Source: Streptomyces sp. ERV7 (GTDB taxonomy: Bacteria > Actinomycetota > Actinomycetes > Streptomycetales > Streptomycetaceae). Taken from it: a DNA stretch of 64,000 bases. A program made the translations under genes and the position numbers. The stretch lies in the NCBI RefSeq assembly GCF_001653515.1, contig NZ_LYOY01000029.1:186001-250000 (forward strand). Reading direction: 5' to 3'. The notes under the pieces were generated by a model that saw only the letters and a program-made list of their open reading frames with translations, was not told where the DNA came from and did not search any database. Below, in pieces: positions 1 to 7,788 of the stretch (positions are counted from its first letter, which is position 1; each line of letters begins with the position of its first letter).

Positions 1-578
1 GAATGTCTAGATCGAGACTATGCGGGTTGTCATGTTTCTCTCCCAGGTACCCGTTGCATTTGCTCAGGAGATCGTCGATGACCTCTTCCGCATCCCCTCA
101 CTACGCCCCTTATCCATTTACAGACCATGCGCCTCGGCGGCCAAGGACCGAACGGGCAGTCCCATGGGCACAGTTGGCGCCCGGCGGCACAGCCACCGAC
201 AGCAGCATGGCCACCTCGTGACCGTGGTCGTGCCTTCGTGGCCGACGAGCGCGGTGGAGACCGACCGGCCAAGGGCCGCTGATCCACTGTTGATGGGTTA
301 TTGATCGCCAACTGGCCCACTGACGCTCGGAGTTCCGTTCGCGGTTTGGGAGGACCACGGATGACCGACTTCGTGACGCGGCGGCTCCCAAGGCGCGTGG
401 CAAGGCACTTGAGGAGGCGCATTGAAGCAGAGGGGGGCTCCTGGACCGCCCAGGTCGCACCTCGATCAGATCTGTCGGTGTTGGGCAAGGCGCTGCCCTG
501 AAGGACCCCGTTCGGGACACTGGGGTGCGGGCGGGGGGCGCGCACCCTGTTCCCGTGTGCCGAGGACAGGAGGCAGTC
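1..578. other. Left-edge region with no supported gene
   Basis: No reading frame here has a convincing start, ribosome binding site and recognisable product. Short frames exist on both strands, but their translations are rich in Arg, Pro and Ser, as expected of out-of-frame high-GC sequence. A frame from 20 begins with a plausible hydrophobic stretch and then loses any protein-like character. The region could hold the decayed end of a gene to the left or an old recombination scar. The last bases carry the ribosome binding site of the protease gene that follows. Confidence 0.5.
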
Positions 579-1298
579 ATGGCCCTGCATCGCAGCACGT
601 GGCCCGTGGCCGGTGCGGCAGGTGTGCTCCTCGCCGTGGTGTTCGTCGCGGGCTGCTCGGACGGCGGTCCACCGAACCGGGGCACCGTACCGGCGAACAA
701 GGGGGACCAACGGAGCGGGACGGACGGCTCGTCCGCCGGGAACCCGGCGGACGAAGCCTGGACGGCCGAGGCCCGGGACGCTGTCAACGTGGTGGACGAT
801 TTCTGGCGGTCACACTGGAATCAGCACTTCACCGGCACCTATCGCTCCCCGAAGGTCGTCGGCACGTACACGCCCAACACTCCACAGGCCCCGAGCTGCG
901 GGAGCCAACCGGCCGTCCCGTACAACGCGTTCTACTGCCCGGCCGGCGACTTCATCGCCTGGGACGGAAAACTGATGAGCGACGGCTACGCCCAAGGCGA
1001 CTCCTGGGTGTATCTGGTCATCGCCCATGAATGGGGCCACGCCGTGCAGCGCAGGGTCTTGGGGCTCAAGGACGTGGCCCAGGAACTCCAGGCGGACTGC
1101 CTGGCCGGGGCCACTCTGTTCGGCTCCGAGGAGCTGCAGTTCGAGCCGGGGGACACCGACGAACTGGCCCAGGCGCTGACCGCGCTCGCCGACGAGTCGC
1201 CCTGGACCAACTCCCAGGACCACGGCAACGCCGACCAGCGACTGTCGGCCTTCAGCACGGGAGGCCGGGGCGGGGTCAACGCCTGCCTGCCCAGCTGA
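579..1298 (+). CDS. Neutral zinc metallopeptidase-like lipoprotein
   Basis: A 239-residue exported protein. The N-terminus has a short basic stretch, a hydrophobic core and a lipobox ending VFVAGC, so Cys26 is probably lipidated and the protein anchored outside the cytoplasmic membrane. Residues 27-60 are a Ser/Gly/Pro-rich linker. The zinc motif HEWGH lies at about 150-154, and the following QELQADCLAGA segment would supply the third ligand (Glu169), the pattern of the YpfJ/neutral zinc metallopeptidase family. ATG 579 was chosen because AGGAGG lies just upstream and it puts the signal peptide at the very start. The physiological substrate is unknown. A perfect hairpin follows the gene and separates it from the convergent neighbour. 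Confidence 0.8.
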   Translation: MALHRSTWPVAGAAGVLLAVVFVAGCSDGGPPNRGTVPANKGDQRSGTDGSSAGNPADEAWTAEARDAVNVVDDFWRSHWNQHFTGTYRSPKVVGTYTPNTPQAPSCGSQPAVPYNAFYCPAGDFIAWDGKLMSDGYAQGDSWVYLVIAHEWGHAVQRRVLGLKDVAQELQADCLAGATLFGSEELQFEPGDTDELAQALTALADESPWTNSQDHGNADQRLSAFSTGGRGGVNACLPS

Positions 1299-1334
1299 GT
1301 GGCGTCATACCGGAGTCCGTCACCGTGTACGCGG

Positions 1335-1372
1335 ACAACGGCCGCCGCGCCCAAGAGCGCGGCGGCCGTTGT
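1335..1372. terminator. Bidirectional hairpin terminator
   Basis: A perfect 16-base inverted repeat, ACAACGGCCGCCGCGC at 1335-1350 and its complement at 1357-1372, with a 6-base loop. It sits between two convergent genes and could end transcription from both sides. There is no long T tract, which is usual for Streptomyces terminators. Confidence 0.8.
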
Positions 1373-1395
1373 CACTGGCTGCGGTATCCCCCTGC

Positions 1396-1824
1396 TCAGC
1401 GGGCGGTCATGATGCGGGTCTGCATCGGCAGGTCACCGGGCCCGGTGTAGTCGCCGTAGATCCGTACCCACACCCGGCCCTGCTCCCCCGGGTTGAGCTT
1501 GCGGTCCCGTCCCTCGAAAACCTCGGTGAGGGCCACGGTCTTGGTCTGCCACTTGTTGTTGCAGACGATGTCACCGCGCCGCAGCCACTTCCCGACATAC
1601 GTCGTCGGCTGGGTCTCCGGCGCGGTCAGACCCACGTGAATACTCCGGTCCAGATTCGGCTTGCACCGGTAGGAGAACTGCACGACGTTCGGGGCGATCA
1701 GCTTGTTCGCGGTAATGCCCTCCGGCGGCCGGAACGGCTTCCCGGCAGCCGACGCGGGCAGCACGGCTCCCGAGGTGATGGCGGCGACAATCGCGGCGGT
1801 GGCGGTGATCTTGCCTATCTGCAT
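1396..1824 (-). CDS. Small secreted protein of unknown function
   Basis: A 142-residue protein with a clear Sec signal peptide: a Lys near the N-terminus, an Ala/Ile-rich core and a probable cleavage site after ASA near residue 26. The mature part of about 115 residues is basic and contains only two cysteines, in contexts SYRCKP and DIVCNN, which could form one disulfide. It contains several short beta-type segments and no enzyme motif I recognise. The ATG at 1824 was chosen because the signal peptide begins there; the same frame extends upstream only as an Arg-rich tract. Small inverted repeats lie upstream at 1859-1883 and 1951-1994 and may be regulatory. Function not assigned. Confidence 0.7.
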   Translation of the reverse strand: MQIGKITATAAIVAAITSGAVLPASAAGKPFRPPEGITANKLIAPNVVQFSYRCKPNLDRSIHVGLTAPETQPTTYVGKWLRRGDIVCNNKWQTKTVALTEVFEGRDRKLNPGEQGRVWVRIYGDYTGPGDLPMQTRIMTAR

Positions 1825-2171
1825 GGTTTCCCCTCTGGTGTCATTCGGTCGGTCACGGCCCCTGCCAGAGCCCATGGCAGGGGAGAGAACGGGCGAACAC
1901 AGGCTCCCCCGGCGGTGGCTGGTGGCCGCTGGTCGCAAGCCAACCAGGCCCGGGATTGTTCGGCAGCCCGCTGCTCGCGTACTGAACAATCCCGCTGACC
2001 TGTGGGAACGCGCACGAACGCGACTGATGGTCCGACCTGCTGCCCGCCTGATGCACCCAGAACACTGCCGGGCAGGCCGGACTCCTGATCTTGCCAACGC
2101 CCTTTCCTGCCATGGCGCCTCGACTACGCTTGCCATGATCACGGCCAAGATCGAGCGAGGGGGGTACGCCC
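1825..2171. other. Divergent intergenic region with inverted repeats
   Basis: About 350 bases between a secreted-protein gene read leftward and a small gene read rightward. It contains two structured elements, described separately: a 9-base repeat (CCCCTGCCA/TGGCAGGGG, 1859-1883) and an 11-base repeat with a nested hairpin (1951-1994). I saw no reading frame with a convincing product. Confidence 0.6.
1951..1994. repeat. 11-base inverted repeat with nested hairpin
   Basis: CGGGATTGTTC (1951-1961) and GAACAATCCCG (1984-1994) are perfect complements. The 22-base spacer contains a second small hairpin, GCAGC at 1963-1967 and GCTGC at 1970-1974. It could be an operator, a cruciform-forming element or the remnant ends of a mobile element. 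Which gene it serves is unknown. Confidence 0.55.
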
Positions 2172-2537
2172 ATGCCGTACGAGACCGGCGCGACAGTGAA
2201 GCTGGCCAGGGATGTACAGGTCAGCGCAAACGACACAGCGGTCAGGGTCGGATTCCCCGGTCCGCTGTTCCTGGCCGAGGGCTTGGAGGGCATCGTCACG
2301 GGCGCGACGAAGGAAGCCACCGGCTTCGCCCAGCAGCAGGCCGCGCTCCTCGATCAGCAAATCCGCGCGGCCCTGCTCGCCGGCTTCGCGGCCGACCTGG
2401 TCGATCAGCTCCGTCGGCAGATCATCGGGCATGGCGCGTACGACGCGGGAGTCGGCGCTCAGATCACATACAAGGTGCGCTTCGCGAACGGGTTCGTTCT
2501 CGACGGTCTTGGGGAAGACTGGCTGACCGAAGCGTGA
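2172..2537 (+). CDS. Hypothetical protein, 121 residues
   Basis: A small soluble protein with no signal peptide or membrane segment. The N-terminal third is predicted beta-rich (residues 1-45, with PYETGATVKL and ending in a Gly-rich turn). The middle (about 48-90) is a likely amphipathic helix pair rich in Gln, Ala and Leu (FAQQQAALLDQQIRAALLAG), and the C-terminus returns to strands. A strong GAGGGGGG ribosome binding site precedes ATG 2172, and codon use is typical of the genome, so it is likely expressed. I do not recognise a domain. A hairpin terminator follows before the convergent neighbour. Confidence 0.65.
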   Translation: MPYETGATVKLARDVQVSANDTAVRVGFPGPLFLAEGLEGIVTGATKEATGFAQQQAALLDQQIRAALLAGFAADLVDQLRRQIIGHGAYDAGVGAQITYKVRFANGFVLDGLGEDWLTEA

Positions 2538-2593
2538 GCGTCTGCCACCACGCCCCTGTCGGCCGGGGGGGGCGGGCATGCGCGACATGGCGG

Positions 2594-2640
2594 ACGGTGG
2601 CCGCCGAGGGAGCCAAAGACAGGCTCTCAGCGGCCACCGT
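2594..2640. terminator. Hairpin terminator between convergent genes
   Basis: ACGGTGGCCGC at 2594 onward pairs with the complementary segment ending at 2640. The inner part of the stem has one mismatch and a small bulge around a short AAAGACA loop. Its place between two convergent genes fits bidirectional termination. Confidence 0.75.
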
Positions 2641-2656
2641 GCTGGTGGGGCCCTCC

Positions 2657-3427
2657 TCAGCCCGGGTAGGTGATCGACCCCAGCGGCGGGCAGGGAATGA
2701 TCCTGGTGTCGACGCCGGGGCGTTCGACGAAAGCCCGGGCCGCGGCAGCCTGTAGGCGGTGGGTGTCCAGGTCGTCGGCGTGCCAGGCGTCGCGCCTGGC
2801 ACGGTCGTAGTCCCACGAGTCGTCGATGAGACTCAGGCTGGTATTGCCGGAGCTGCGCTGGAATTCCGCCTTCACGGCGGCCTGCTGGAGCGCGGTCTGG
2901 GTCGCGGCGAGGTCGATACGGGTGATCAGGACGCCGGGGGTGTTCGGTTCACGGGTCGGCATGGGTGCCTGCGGGAGCAGCGACACTCCGGTGTCGAGGC
3001 GGCCGATGTTGTCGACGGTCGCGTTCTGGGCTTCCCTCGACATGATCTGTATTTCCTGGTGCAGCCAGAAGAACTCGTCGAGGTCGGCCTGGGTGATACG
3101 CATCCGCCGGTACAGGGCTTGGAAGCGGGGATCGTGATGCAGCGGGCGTATCGGGGCGATGTGCAGCGACACGCAGTCGTTGAAGCCGCCTGACACCGCG
3201 GCCTCAAGGTGGAGGATGGCCACATCCACCTGCCCCTGTACGCACGCCAGCCCGCCCAGGCCCGCGTGGCCGGCCGCGGCGAGCCACGCACCGTCGGGGC
3301 CGAGCGCCGCGGCACGCGCGACGACATCATGGAGGCCCCTGGTGCCTGCCACGGCGGGTCCCTTGGTCAGGAGCTCCACCACCACTTCGTGATGACGGGC
3401 GGCCAGTGAGTTGACGGTGTCGACCAT
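2657..3427 (-). CDS. Hypothetical protein with a TPR-like segment
   Basis: A 256-residue cytoplasmic protein. Residues about 30-115 resemble a helical repeat: a block of Ala/Gly-rich helices (ACVQGQVDVAILHLEAAV), then an AxSGGFND turn and DPRFQALYRRM. This is the pattern often seen where tetratricopeptide-type bacterial proteins end a repeat (helix, GF turn, D, dpRF..L). The C-terminal half is charged and has no motif I know. ATG 3427 was chosen because GAGGAG precedes it at good spacing and the upstream in-frame sequence is not protein-like. Function is not assignable; a protein-protein interaction role is an inference only. Confidence 0.6.
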   Translation of the reverse strand: MVDTVNSLAARHHEVVVELLTKGPAVAGTRGLHDVVARAAALGPDGAWLAAAGHAGLGGLACVQGQVDVAILHLEAAVSGGFNDCVSLHIAPIRPLHHDPRFQALYRRMRITQADLDEFFWLHQEIQIMSREAQNATVDNIGRLDTGVSLLPQAPMPTREPNTPGVLITRIDLAATQTALQQAAVKAEFQRSSGNTSLSLIDDSWDYDRARRDAWHADDLDTHRLQAAAARAFVERPGVDTRIIPCPPLGSITYPG

Positions 3428-3711
3428 GGATCTCCTCGGACCTCGGTGGTGAAGAGCGGAGGGGGTGCTGATTCTGTAGCAACCCCCGTGGAAATGACGG
3501 ACGGACGGGGTGCAAGGTTCCCGCTCATACCCGGGCGTGGATACGGGCCACATCGGCTTCGGAGCCTGCTCGACCGCCAGGTCAGTCTTGGCGTACGCAG
3601 TCGGCCCGAGCACCCCTCACAGGGCGCTCCGTTGACGCAAAAGCGGCCCCTGTGGGTGGCAAAGACCGCGAACCCCTCAAGTAGGTGCACCGTAATCGGC
3701 AGGATGGGGCC

Positions 3712-4707
3712 ATGAACTACGGGCAAGAGGGAGCAGGCCGGGCGCGGCCACTGGTCGTGCGGGTCCCGGTGGAACCGGTGGAAGCCGTCGCGGAGGCAGA
3801 CGCCGTTGACGCCGCCTTTCGGGCGGGCGGCGTCGCGGTGCGCGGTCCTGTGTTCGGGGTGGCCGCCCAGCGCGCCGAGGACGGGCCACGATGGCGCGTC
3901 GTGGTCCCCGTGACAGCGGCCAACCCGCAAGAAGCCCGCGACAGCCTCAACTCACAGCTGTGGTTCCGGGCGAAGGACAACGCCAAAGACCGAGCCGAAC
4001 GGCGTGGGCTGCTGGCAGCGGTCGCCCGGCTGGAGCGCGAACGCGTCGAGGAACTCACCATGTTGGGGACCCGCTACCGCATCGTACGGGCCGAAGAGTA
4101 CGCGGGTGCGGGCAGCGACGGGATCGAGCTGCCTCGCCCGAGTGACCCGGAGCCGGCCGTACCCGACTGGGACCCGAAAGCCCCGGTGGCACAGATCGAC
4201 GACGGTCTGGTCCTGGACCCCGACGCGCCGCTCACCCCGGCCCAGGCCGCGGAAACCCTCGCCCTGCGCAACCTGTCCTACACCGGCACGCGCTTCCCCT
4301 CCCCCGTGCGCGACGACTCACACCGCGCCCGGGATTCTCACCCGGACGTCGTGCTGCTGCCCGCCACCTACACCCTCGTCGAACGCAGCGGTACAGGGTG
4401 GACACCCTCCAGCTCCCTGCACCCCACTCCGCATGAGGCCCGTAAGACACTGGAGTACACCCTGCTGCAGTTCGAACCCCTCCGACGCCGCCTCCTCCCC
4501 GACGTGCGCACCGACGCGCGCACTCTCCTGGCCGCCGGGGACTGCGACCCGCACACCGCCACACAGCTCGCCGCGTACGTCGCGGCCGCCGAGCGACTCC
4601 GCGCCGGACCGATCAACGAGCTGGAGGTCCACGGCACGCTCTACCGGATCGCCCGCACCCGCCGCATGCTCCGCGTCAACTCCCCGCCCCCACCGGCCCC
4701 GTCGCCC
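3712..4707 (+). pseudogene. DUF5954-like protein, native 3' end and stop lost
   Basis: The first 320 or so residues look like the Streptomyces DUF5954 group: an N-terminal VRVPVEPVEAVAEADAVDAA segment, VFGVA, and two copies of a G-x-x-YRI-x-R element (TMLGTRYRIVRAEE near 116-132 and VHGTLYRIARTRR near 305-317). From about residue 324 (near 4681) the frame turns Pro/Ser-rich and then Arg-rich. It finds no stop until 5871, more than 1.1 kb inside the opposing amidohydrolase gene. The end given here is where the family-like part stops. Either the true stop was removed by a deletion or recombination close to 4.7 kb, or the protein is really read through. I favour a broken gene. ATG 3712 is preferred to 3685 because the family-like sequence starts there. 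Confidence 0.6.
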
Positions 4708-5799
4708 TCAGCCCACGATCCGGCCGTTCAGCACGATCCTGCTCGGCGCCGCCAGCGCCCGCACATCCGCCCTCGGGTCCTCCTCGTACACCACCAGGTC
4801 CGCGGGAGCGCCCTCCTCCAGGACCGGGCGGCCCAGCCAGGTGCGGGCGCCCCAGGCCGTGGCGGAGAGGGCGTCGACCGGGGGGATGCCCGCCCTGACC
4901 AGCTCCGCCACCTCCGCCGCGACCAGGCCGTGCGCCATCGAGCCGCCCGCGTCGGTGCCGACGAAGACCGGGATCCCGGCGTCGTAGGCCGAGCGGACCG
5001 TGTCGTAGCGGCGGGCATGGAGGCGGCGCATATGGGCCGACCAGACCGGGAACTTCGCCTCCCCGCCGTCCGCGAGGTGCGGGAACGTGGCGATGTTGAC
5101 CAGGGTCGGGACGATGGCGACACCACGCTCGGCGAAGAGCGGGACGGTGTCCTCGGTGAGGCCCGTTGCGTGCTCGATACAGTCGATGCCCGCCTCGACC
5201 AGGTCCCGCAGCGAGTCCTCGGCGAAGCAGTGGGCCGTCACCCGGGCACCGAGCCGGTGCGCCTCGGCGATCGCCGCCTCGACCTCGCCGCGCGGCCAGC
5301 ACGGCGACAGGTCGCCCACCTCGCGGTCGATCCAGTCGCCGACCAGCTTCACCCAGCCGTCACCGCGCCGCGCCTCGCGGGCCACGTACGCGACGAGGTC
5401 GCCGGGCTCGATCTCATGGGCGTAGTTGCGGATGTAGCGACGGGTGCGCGCGATGTGGCGGCCCGCCCGGATGATCTTCGGCAGGTCCTCGCGGTCGTCG
5501 ATCCAGCGGGTGTCGGAGGGCGAGCCCGCGTCCCGCACCAGCAGCGTGCCCGTCTCCCGGTCCTGGAGGGCCTGCTTCTCGCTGGTCTCGTCGTCGACCG
5601 GGCCGTGCTGGTCGAGCCCGACGTGGCAGTGGGCGTCGACCAGGCCGGGCAGCGCCCAGCCGGTGACCGTGACGGCGTCCACCGCGCCCGGCGGGCGCTC
5701 GTAGGTGATCCGGCCGTCCACCGCCCACAGTTCCTCCCGCACCTCCTCGGGCCCGACGAGCACCCGCCCCTTCACATGCAGCACCACGTGATCGCTCAT
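4708..5799 (-). CDS. Metal-dependent amidohydrolase family protein
   Basis: A 363-residue cytoplasmic hydrolase of the imidazolonepropionase/prolidase-like branch of the amidohydrolase superfamily. Visible metal-site elements in order are HxH in VDAHCHVGLD (about 57-59), a Lys in WVKLVGDW that could be carboxylated, His in VTAHCFAE, His in CIEHATGLT, and the final Asp in VGTDAGGSMAHG. The N-terminal strands (residues 1-50) and a C-terminal PADLVVYEEDP segment form the usual small beta domain. The substrate cannot be read from the sequence. ATG 5799 begins the beta domain, and an Arg-rich in-frame extension upstream was rejected. It is divergent from an aminotransferase gene 90 bases away, so the two may share regulation. 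Its 3' end meets the damaged DUF5954 gene. Confidence 0.85.
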   Translation of the reverse strand: MSDHVVLHVKGRVLVGPEEVREELWAVDGRITYERPPGAVDAVTVTGWALPGLVDAHCHVGLDQHGPVDDETSEKQALQDRETGTLLVRDAGSPSDTRWIDDREDLPKIIRAGRHIARTRRYIRNYAHEIEPGDLVAYVAREARRGDGWVKLVGDWIDREVGDLSPCWPRGEVEAAIAEAHRLGARVTAHCFAEDSLRDLVEAGIDCIEHATGLTEDTVPLFAERGVAIVPTLVNIATFPHLADGGEAKFPVWSAHMRRLHARRYDTVRSAYDAGIPVFVGTDAGGSMAHGLVAAEVAELVRAGIPPVDALSATAWGARTWLGRPVLEEGAPADLVVYEEDPRADVRALAAPSRIVLNGRIVG

Positions 5800-5889
5800 G
5801 GTCAGCACTGTACGAGGCGCTGGGTACGCTCGACCGGGTACACCCACCGACGTACCGAGTACACCCGCTGATGTGAAGAAGGCACCGCT

Positions 5890-6987
5890 GTGACGCACCC
5901 GTTCCTCGATCTGGCCCCGCTGACCGCCGCCCGCTTCGCGGCCATCGAGCGGCGGGTGGCCGCGCTGCTCGCCACCGAGCAGGACGTGGTGATCACGCAG
6001 GGCGAGGCACTGCTGCCGCTGGAGGGCTGCATCCGGGGCGCCGCGCACCCGGGCTCGACCGCGCTGAACGTGGTGACCGGCCCCTACGGCCAGACCTTCG
6101 GCAACTGGCTGCGGGACTGCGGCGCGCACGTGGTCGACCTGGAGGTCCCCTTCCACACGGCGGTCTCCGCCGAGGACGTCGACCGGGCGCTGAGCGAGCA
6201 CCCGGAGATCGACTTCGTCTCCCTGGTCCACGCGGAGGCGGCGACCGGCAACACCAACCCGGTGGCGGAGATCGGCGAGGTGGTCCGCCGGCACGGCGCG
6301 CTGTTCATGCTGGACGCGGTCGCCTCGGTGGGCGCCGAGCCGCTGCTGCCGGACGCGTGGGGCGTGGACCTGTGCGTGATCGGCGCGCAGAAGGCGATGG
6401 GCGGCCCGGCGGGCGTCTCCGCGGTGTCGGTGAGCGAGCGCGCCTGGGCGCGGATCGCCGCCAACCCCAAGGCCCCGCGCCGCTCCTACCTCTCGCTGCT
6501 CGACTGGAAGGAGCGCTGGATCGACGGCGGCCGCAAGGCGCTGCCGCACGCTCCGGCGCAGCTGGAGATGCTGGCGCTGGAGGCCTGTGTGGAGCGGATC
6601 GAGGCGGCGGGCCTGGACACGGTGACGGCCCGGCACGCCTCGGCCGCGGCCGCGACCCGGGCGGGCGCCTCGGCGCTCGGCGGCGGGCTGGAGCCGTACG
6701 TCCACGAGGCGCGGGACGCGGCCCCGGTGGCCACGACGCTGCGCACCCCGGAGGGCGTCGACGCCTCGGAGCTGGTCGCCGAGGCGCTGGCGGCCGATCC
6801 GGCGCTGCCGCTGATCGCGGGCGGCGGGGCGCTGGCGAAGGAGATGATCCGGGTCAACCACTACGGGGCCGACGCCACCCCGGCCGCGGTGCGCGGCTCC
6901 CTCGTGGCGCTGGGTGCGGCGCTGGGCGCCACGGGCCGCGAGGTCGACACGGCAGCTGCCCTCAAGGCCGTTTCACAAACCTGGTAA
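5890..6987 (+). CDS. Class V PLP-dependent aminotransferase
   Basis: A 365-residue enzyme resembling alanine-glyoxylate/serine-glyoxylate aminotransferases. The cofactor-binding region shows VVTGPYGQTF (phosphate and ring contacts), MLDAVASVGAE with the ring-nitrogen Asp, and IGAQKAMGGPAG with the likely Schiff-base Lys168. The family transfers an amino group to glyoxylate or related keto acids; the exact substrate is not determined. GTG 5890 starts the protein, with an AAGAAGG-like site upstream. It is divergent from the amidohydrolase and lies upstream of ectABCD, but a strong terminator follows, so it is probably not cotranscribed with the ectoine genes. Confidence 0.85.
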   Translation: MTHPFLDLAPLTAARFAAIERRVAALLATEQDVVITQGEALLPLEGCIRGAAHPGSTALNVVTGPYGQTFGNWLRDCGAHVVDLEVPFHTAVSAEDVDRALSEHPEIDFVSLVHAEAATGNTNPVAEIGEVVRRHGALFMLDAVASVGAEPLLPDAWGVDLCVIGAQKAMGGPAGVSAVSVSERAWARIAANPKAPRRSYLSLLDWKERWIDGGRKALPHAPAQLEMLALEACVERIEAAGLDTVTARHASAAAATRAGASALGGGLEPYVHEARDAAPVATTLRTPEGVDASELVAEALAADPALPLIAGGGALAKEMIRVNHYGADATPAAVRGSLVALGAALGATGREVDTAAALKAVSQTW

Positions 6988-7024
6988 CACCTTTACCGCA
7001 GACAAATAGCCGATTAATTCCAGT

Positions 7025-7062
7025 AAACGGGAAGCCGCTTTATACAGAGCAGCTTCCCGTTT
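7025..7062 (+). terminator. Intrinsic terminator after the aminotransferase
   Basis: AAACGGGAAGC (7025-7035) pairs with GCTTCCCGTTT (7052-7062); the stem continues inward with one mismatch and is followed by TTTTCTTCT. This is a classical hairpin plus T-rich tail, unusually canonical for this genome. Confidence 0.85.
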
Positions 7063-7075
7063 TCTTCTGCCCCGG

Positions 7076-7107
7076 CTTGTTGATCTCAAACGCAAGATCT
7101 CAACAAG
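7076..7107. promoter_or_regulatory. Inverted repeat upstream of ectABCD
   Basis: CTTGTTGA (7076-7083) and TCAACAAG (7100-7107) are perfect 8-base complements, with TCT/AGA continuing inward. The region is much more AT-rich than the surroundings. It lies about 170 bases upstream of ectA and may be an operator, though no regulator is encoded next door. Confidence 0.5.
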
Positions 7108-7155
7108 GTTTTCGGGATGGTTGTACGGGTGTGATCGACTCCACAGAGGTGCCTT

Positions 7156-7179
7156 TTTGTCCGGGAATTACCGGACAAA
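7156..7179. promoter_or_regulatory. Palindromic operator candidate upstream of ectA
   Basis: TTTGTCCGG (7156-7164) and CCGGACAAA (7171-7179) form a perfect 9-base inverted repeat around a 6-base AT-rich centre. Outer AGGTG/CACCT-like arms extend it imperfectly. The form suits a dimeric repressor or activator of the ectoine operon. The protein that would bind it is unknown. Confidence 0.55.
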
Positions 7180-7278
7180 CCACCTCGCGCGTATGCCTGC
7201 GTGATAACACAGAACAGTGCTCAGCACACCCCCTCCCGGGAATGCGATTTCGATTTCCGCTGGGTAAATTCCCTCCGC

Positions 7279-7788
7279 ATGACCGCCGCACAGACCGTTG
7301 TCCATATCGACACCCCACGCGTCGAGGACGGCGCCGCGATCTGGCGTATCGCCCGCGACTCACAAGTCCTGGACCTCAACTCCGCGTACAGCTATCTGCT
7401 CTGGTGCCGCGACTTCGCCGCCACCTCCGTGGTGGCGCGCGACGCCACCGGTGAGCCGATCGCCTTCGTCACCGGGTACGTCAGGCCCGACCGGCCCGAG
7501 ACGCTCGTCGTCTGGCAGGTCGCCGTCGACCGCGAGCACCGGGGGCGCGGCCTGGCCGGCACCCTGCTCGAAGCGCTGACCGGCAAGGTCGCCGACTCGC
7601 ACGGCGTCAGCTCCGTCGAGACCACCGTGACCCCCGACAACACCGCCTCCGACCGGCTGTTCACCGCCTTCGCCGAGCGGCGCGGCACCGCGCCCCGCCG
7701 CGAAGTGCTCTTCGACAGCGGCCTGTTCCCCGACGAGGGGCACAAGGCGGAAGTCCTCTACCGGATCGACCTGGGAGTACGACTGTGA
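7279..7788 (+). CDS. ectA: L-2,4-diaminobutyrate acetyltransferase
   Basis: EctA transfers acetyl from acetyl-CoA to the 4-amino group of L-2,4-diaminobutyrate, the second step of ectoine synthesis. The 169 residues match the family length. The GNAT acetyl-CoA loop is visible as [15 protein letters not shown] near residues 77-92, preceded by VVWQVAV and followed by [17 protein letters not shown] 7279 fits family N-termini ([18 protein letters not shown] follows shortly). No Shine-Dalgarno sequence precedes it. Instead TAAATT at 7265-7270 looks like a -10 element 8 bases before the start, so the message may be leaderless. An in-frame GTG at 7201 would add 26 unlikely residues. The stop overlaps the ectB start. 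Confidence 0.95.
   Translation: MTAAQTVVHIDTPRVEDGAAIWRIARDSQVLDLNSAYSYLLWCRDFAATSVVARDATGEPIAFVTGYVRPDRPETLVVWQVAVDREHRGRGLAGTLLEALTGKVADSHGVSSVETTVTPDNTASDRLFTAFAERRGTAPRREVLFDSGLFPDEGHKAEVLYRIDLGVRL

Noticed and set aside
1..578. Coding frames at the left edge
   Set aside because: Several frames are open on both strands, but none has a convincing start or a protein-like composition. The frame from 20 loses any hydrophobic or domain pattern after about 30 residues.
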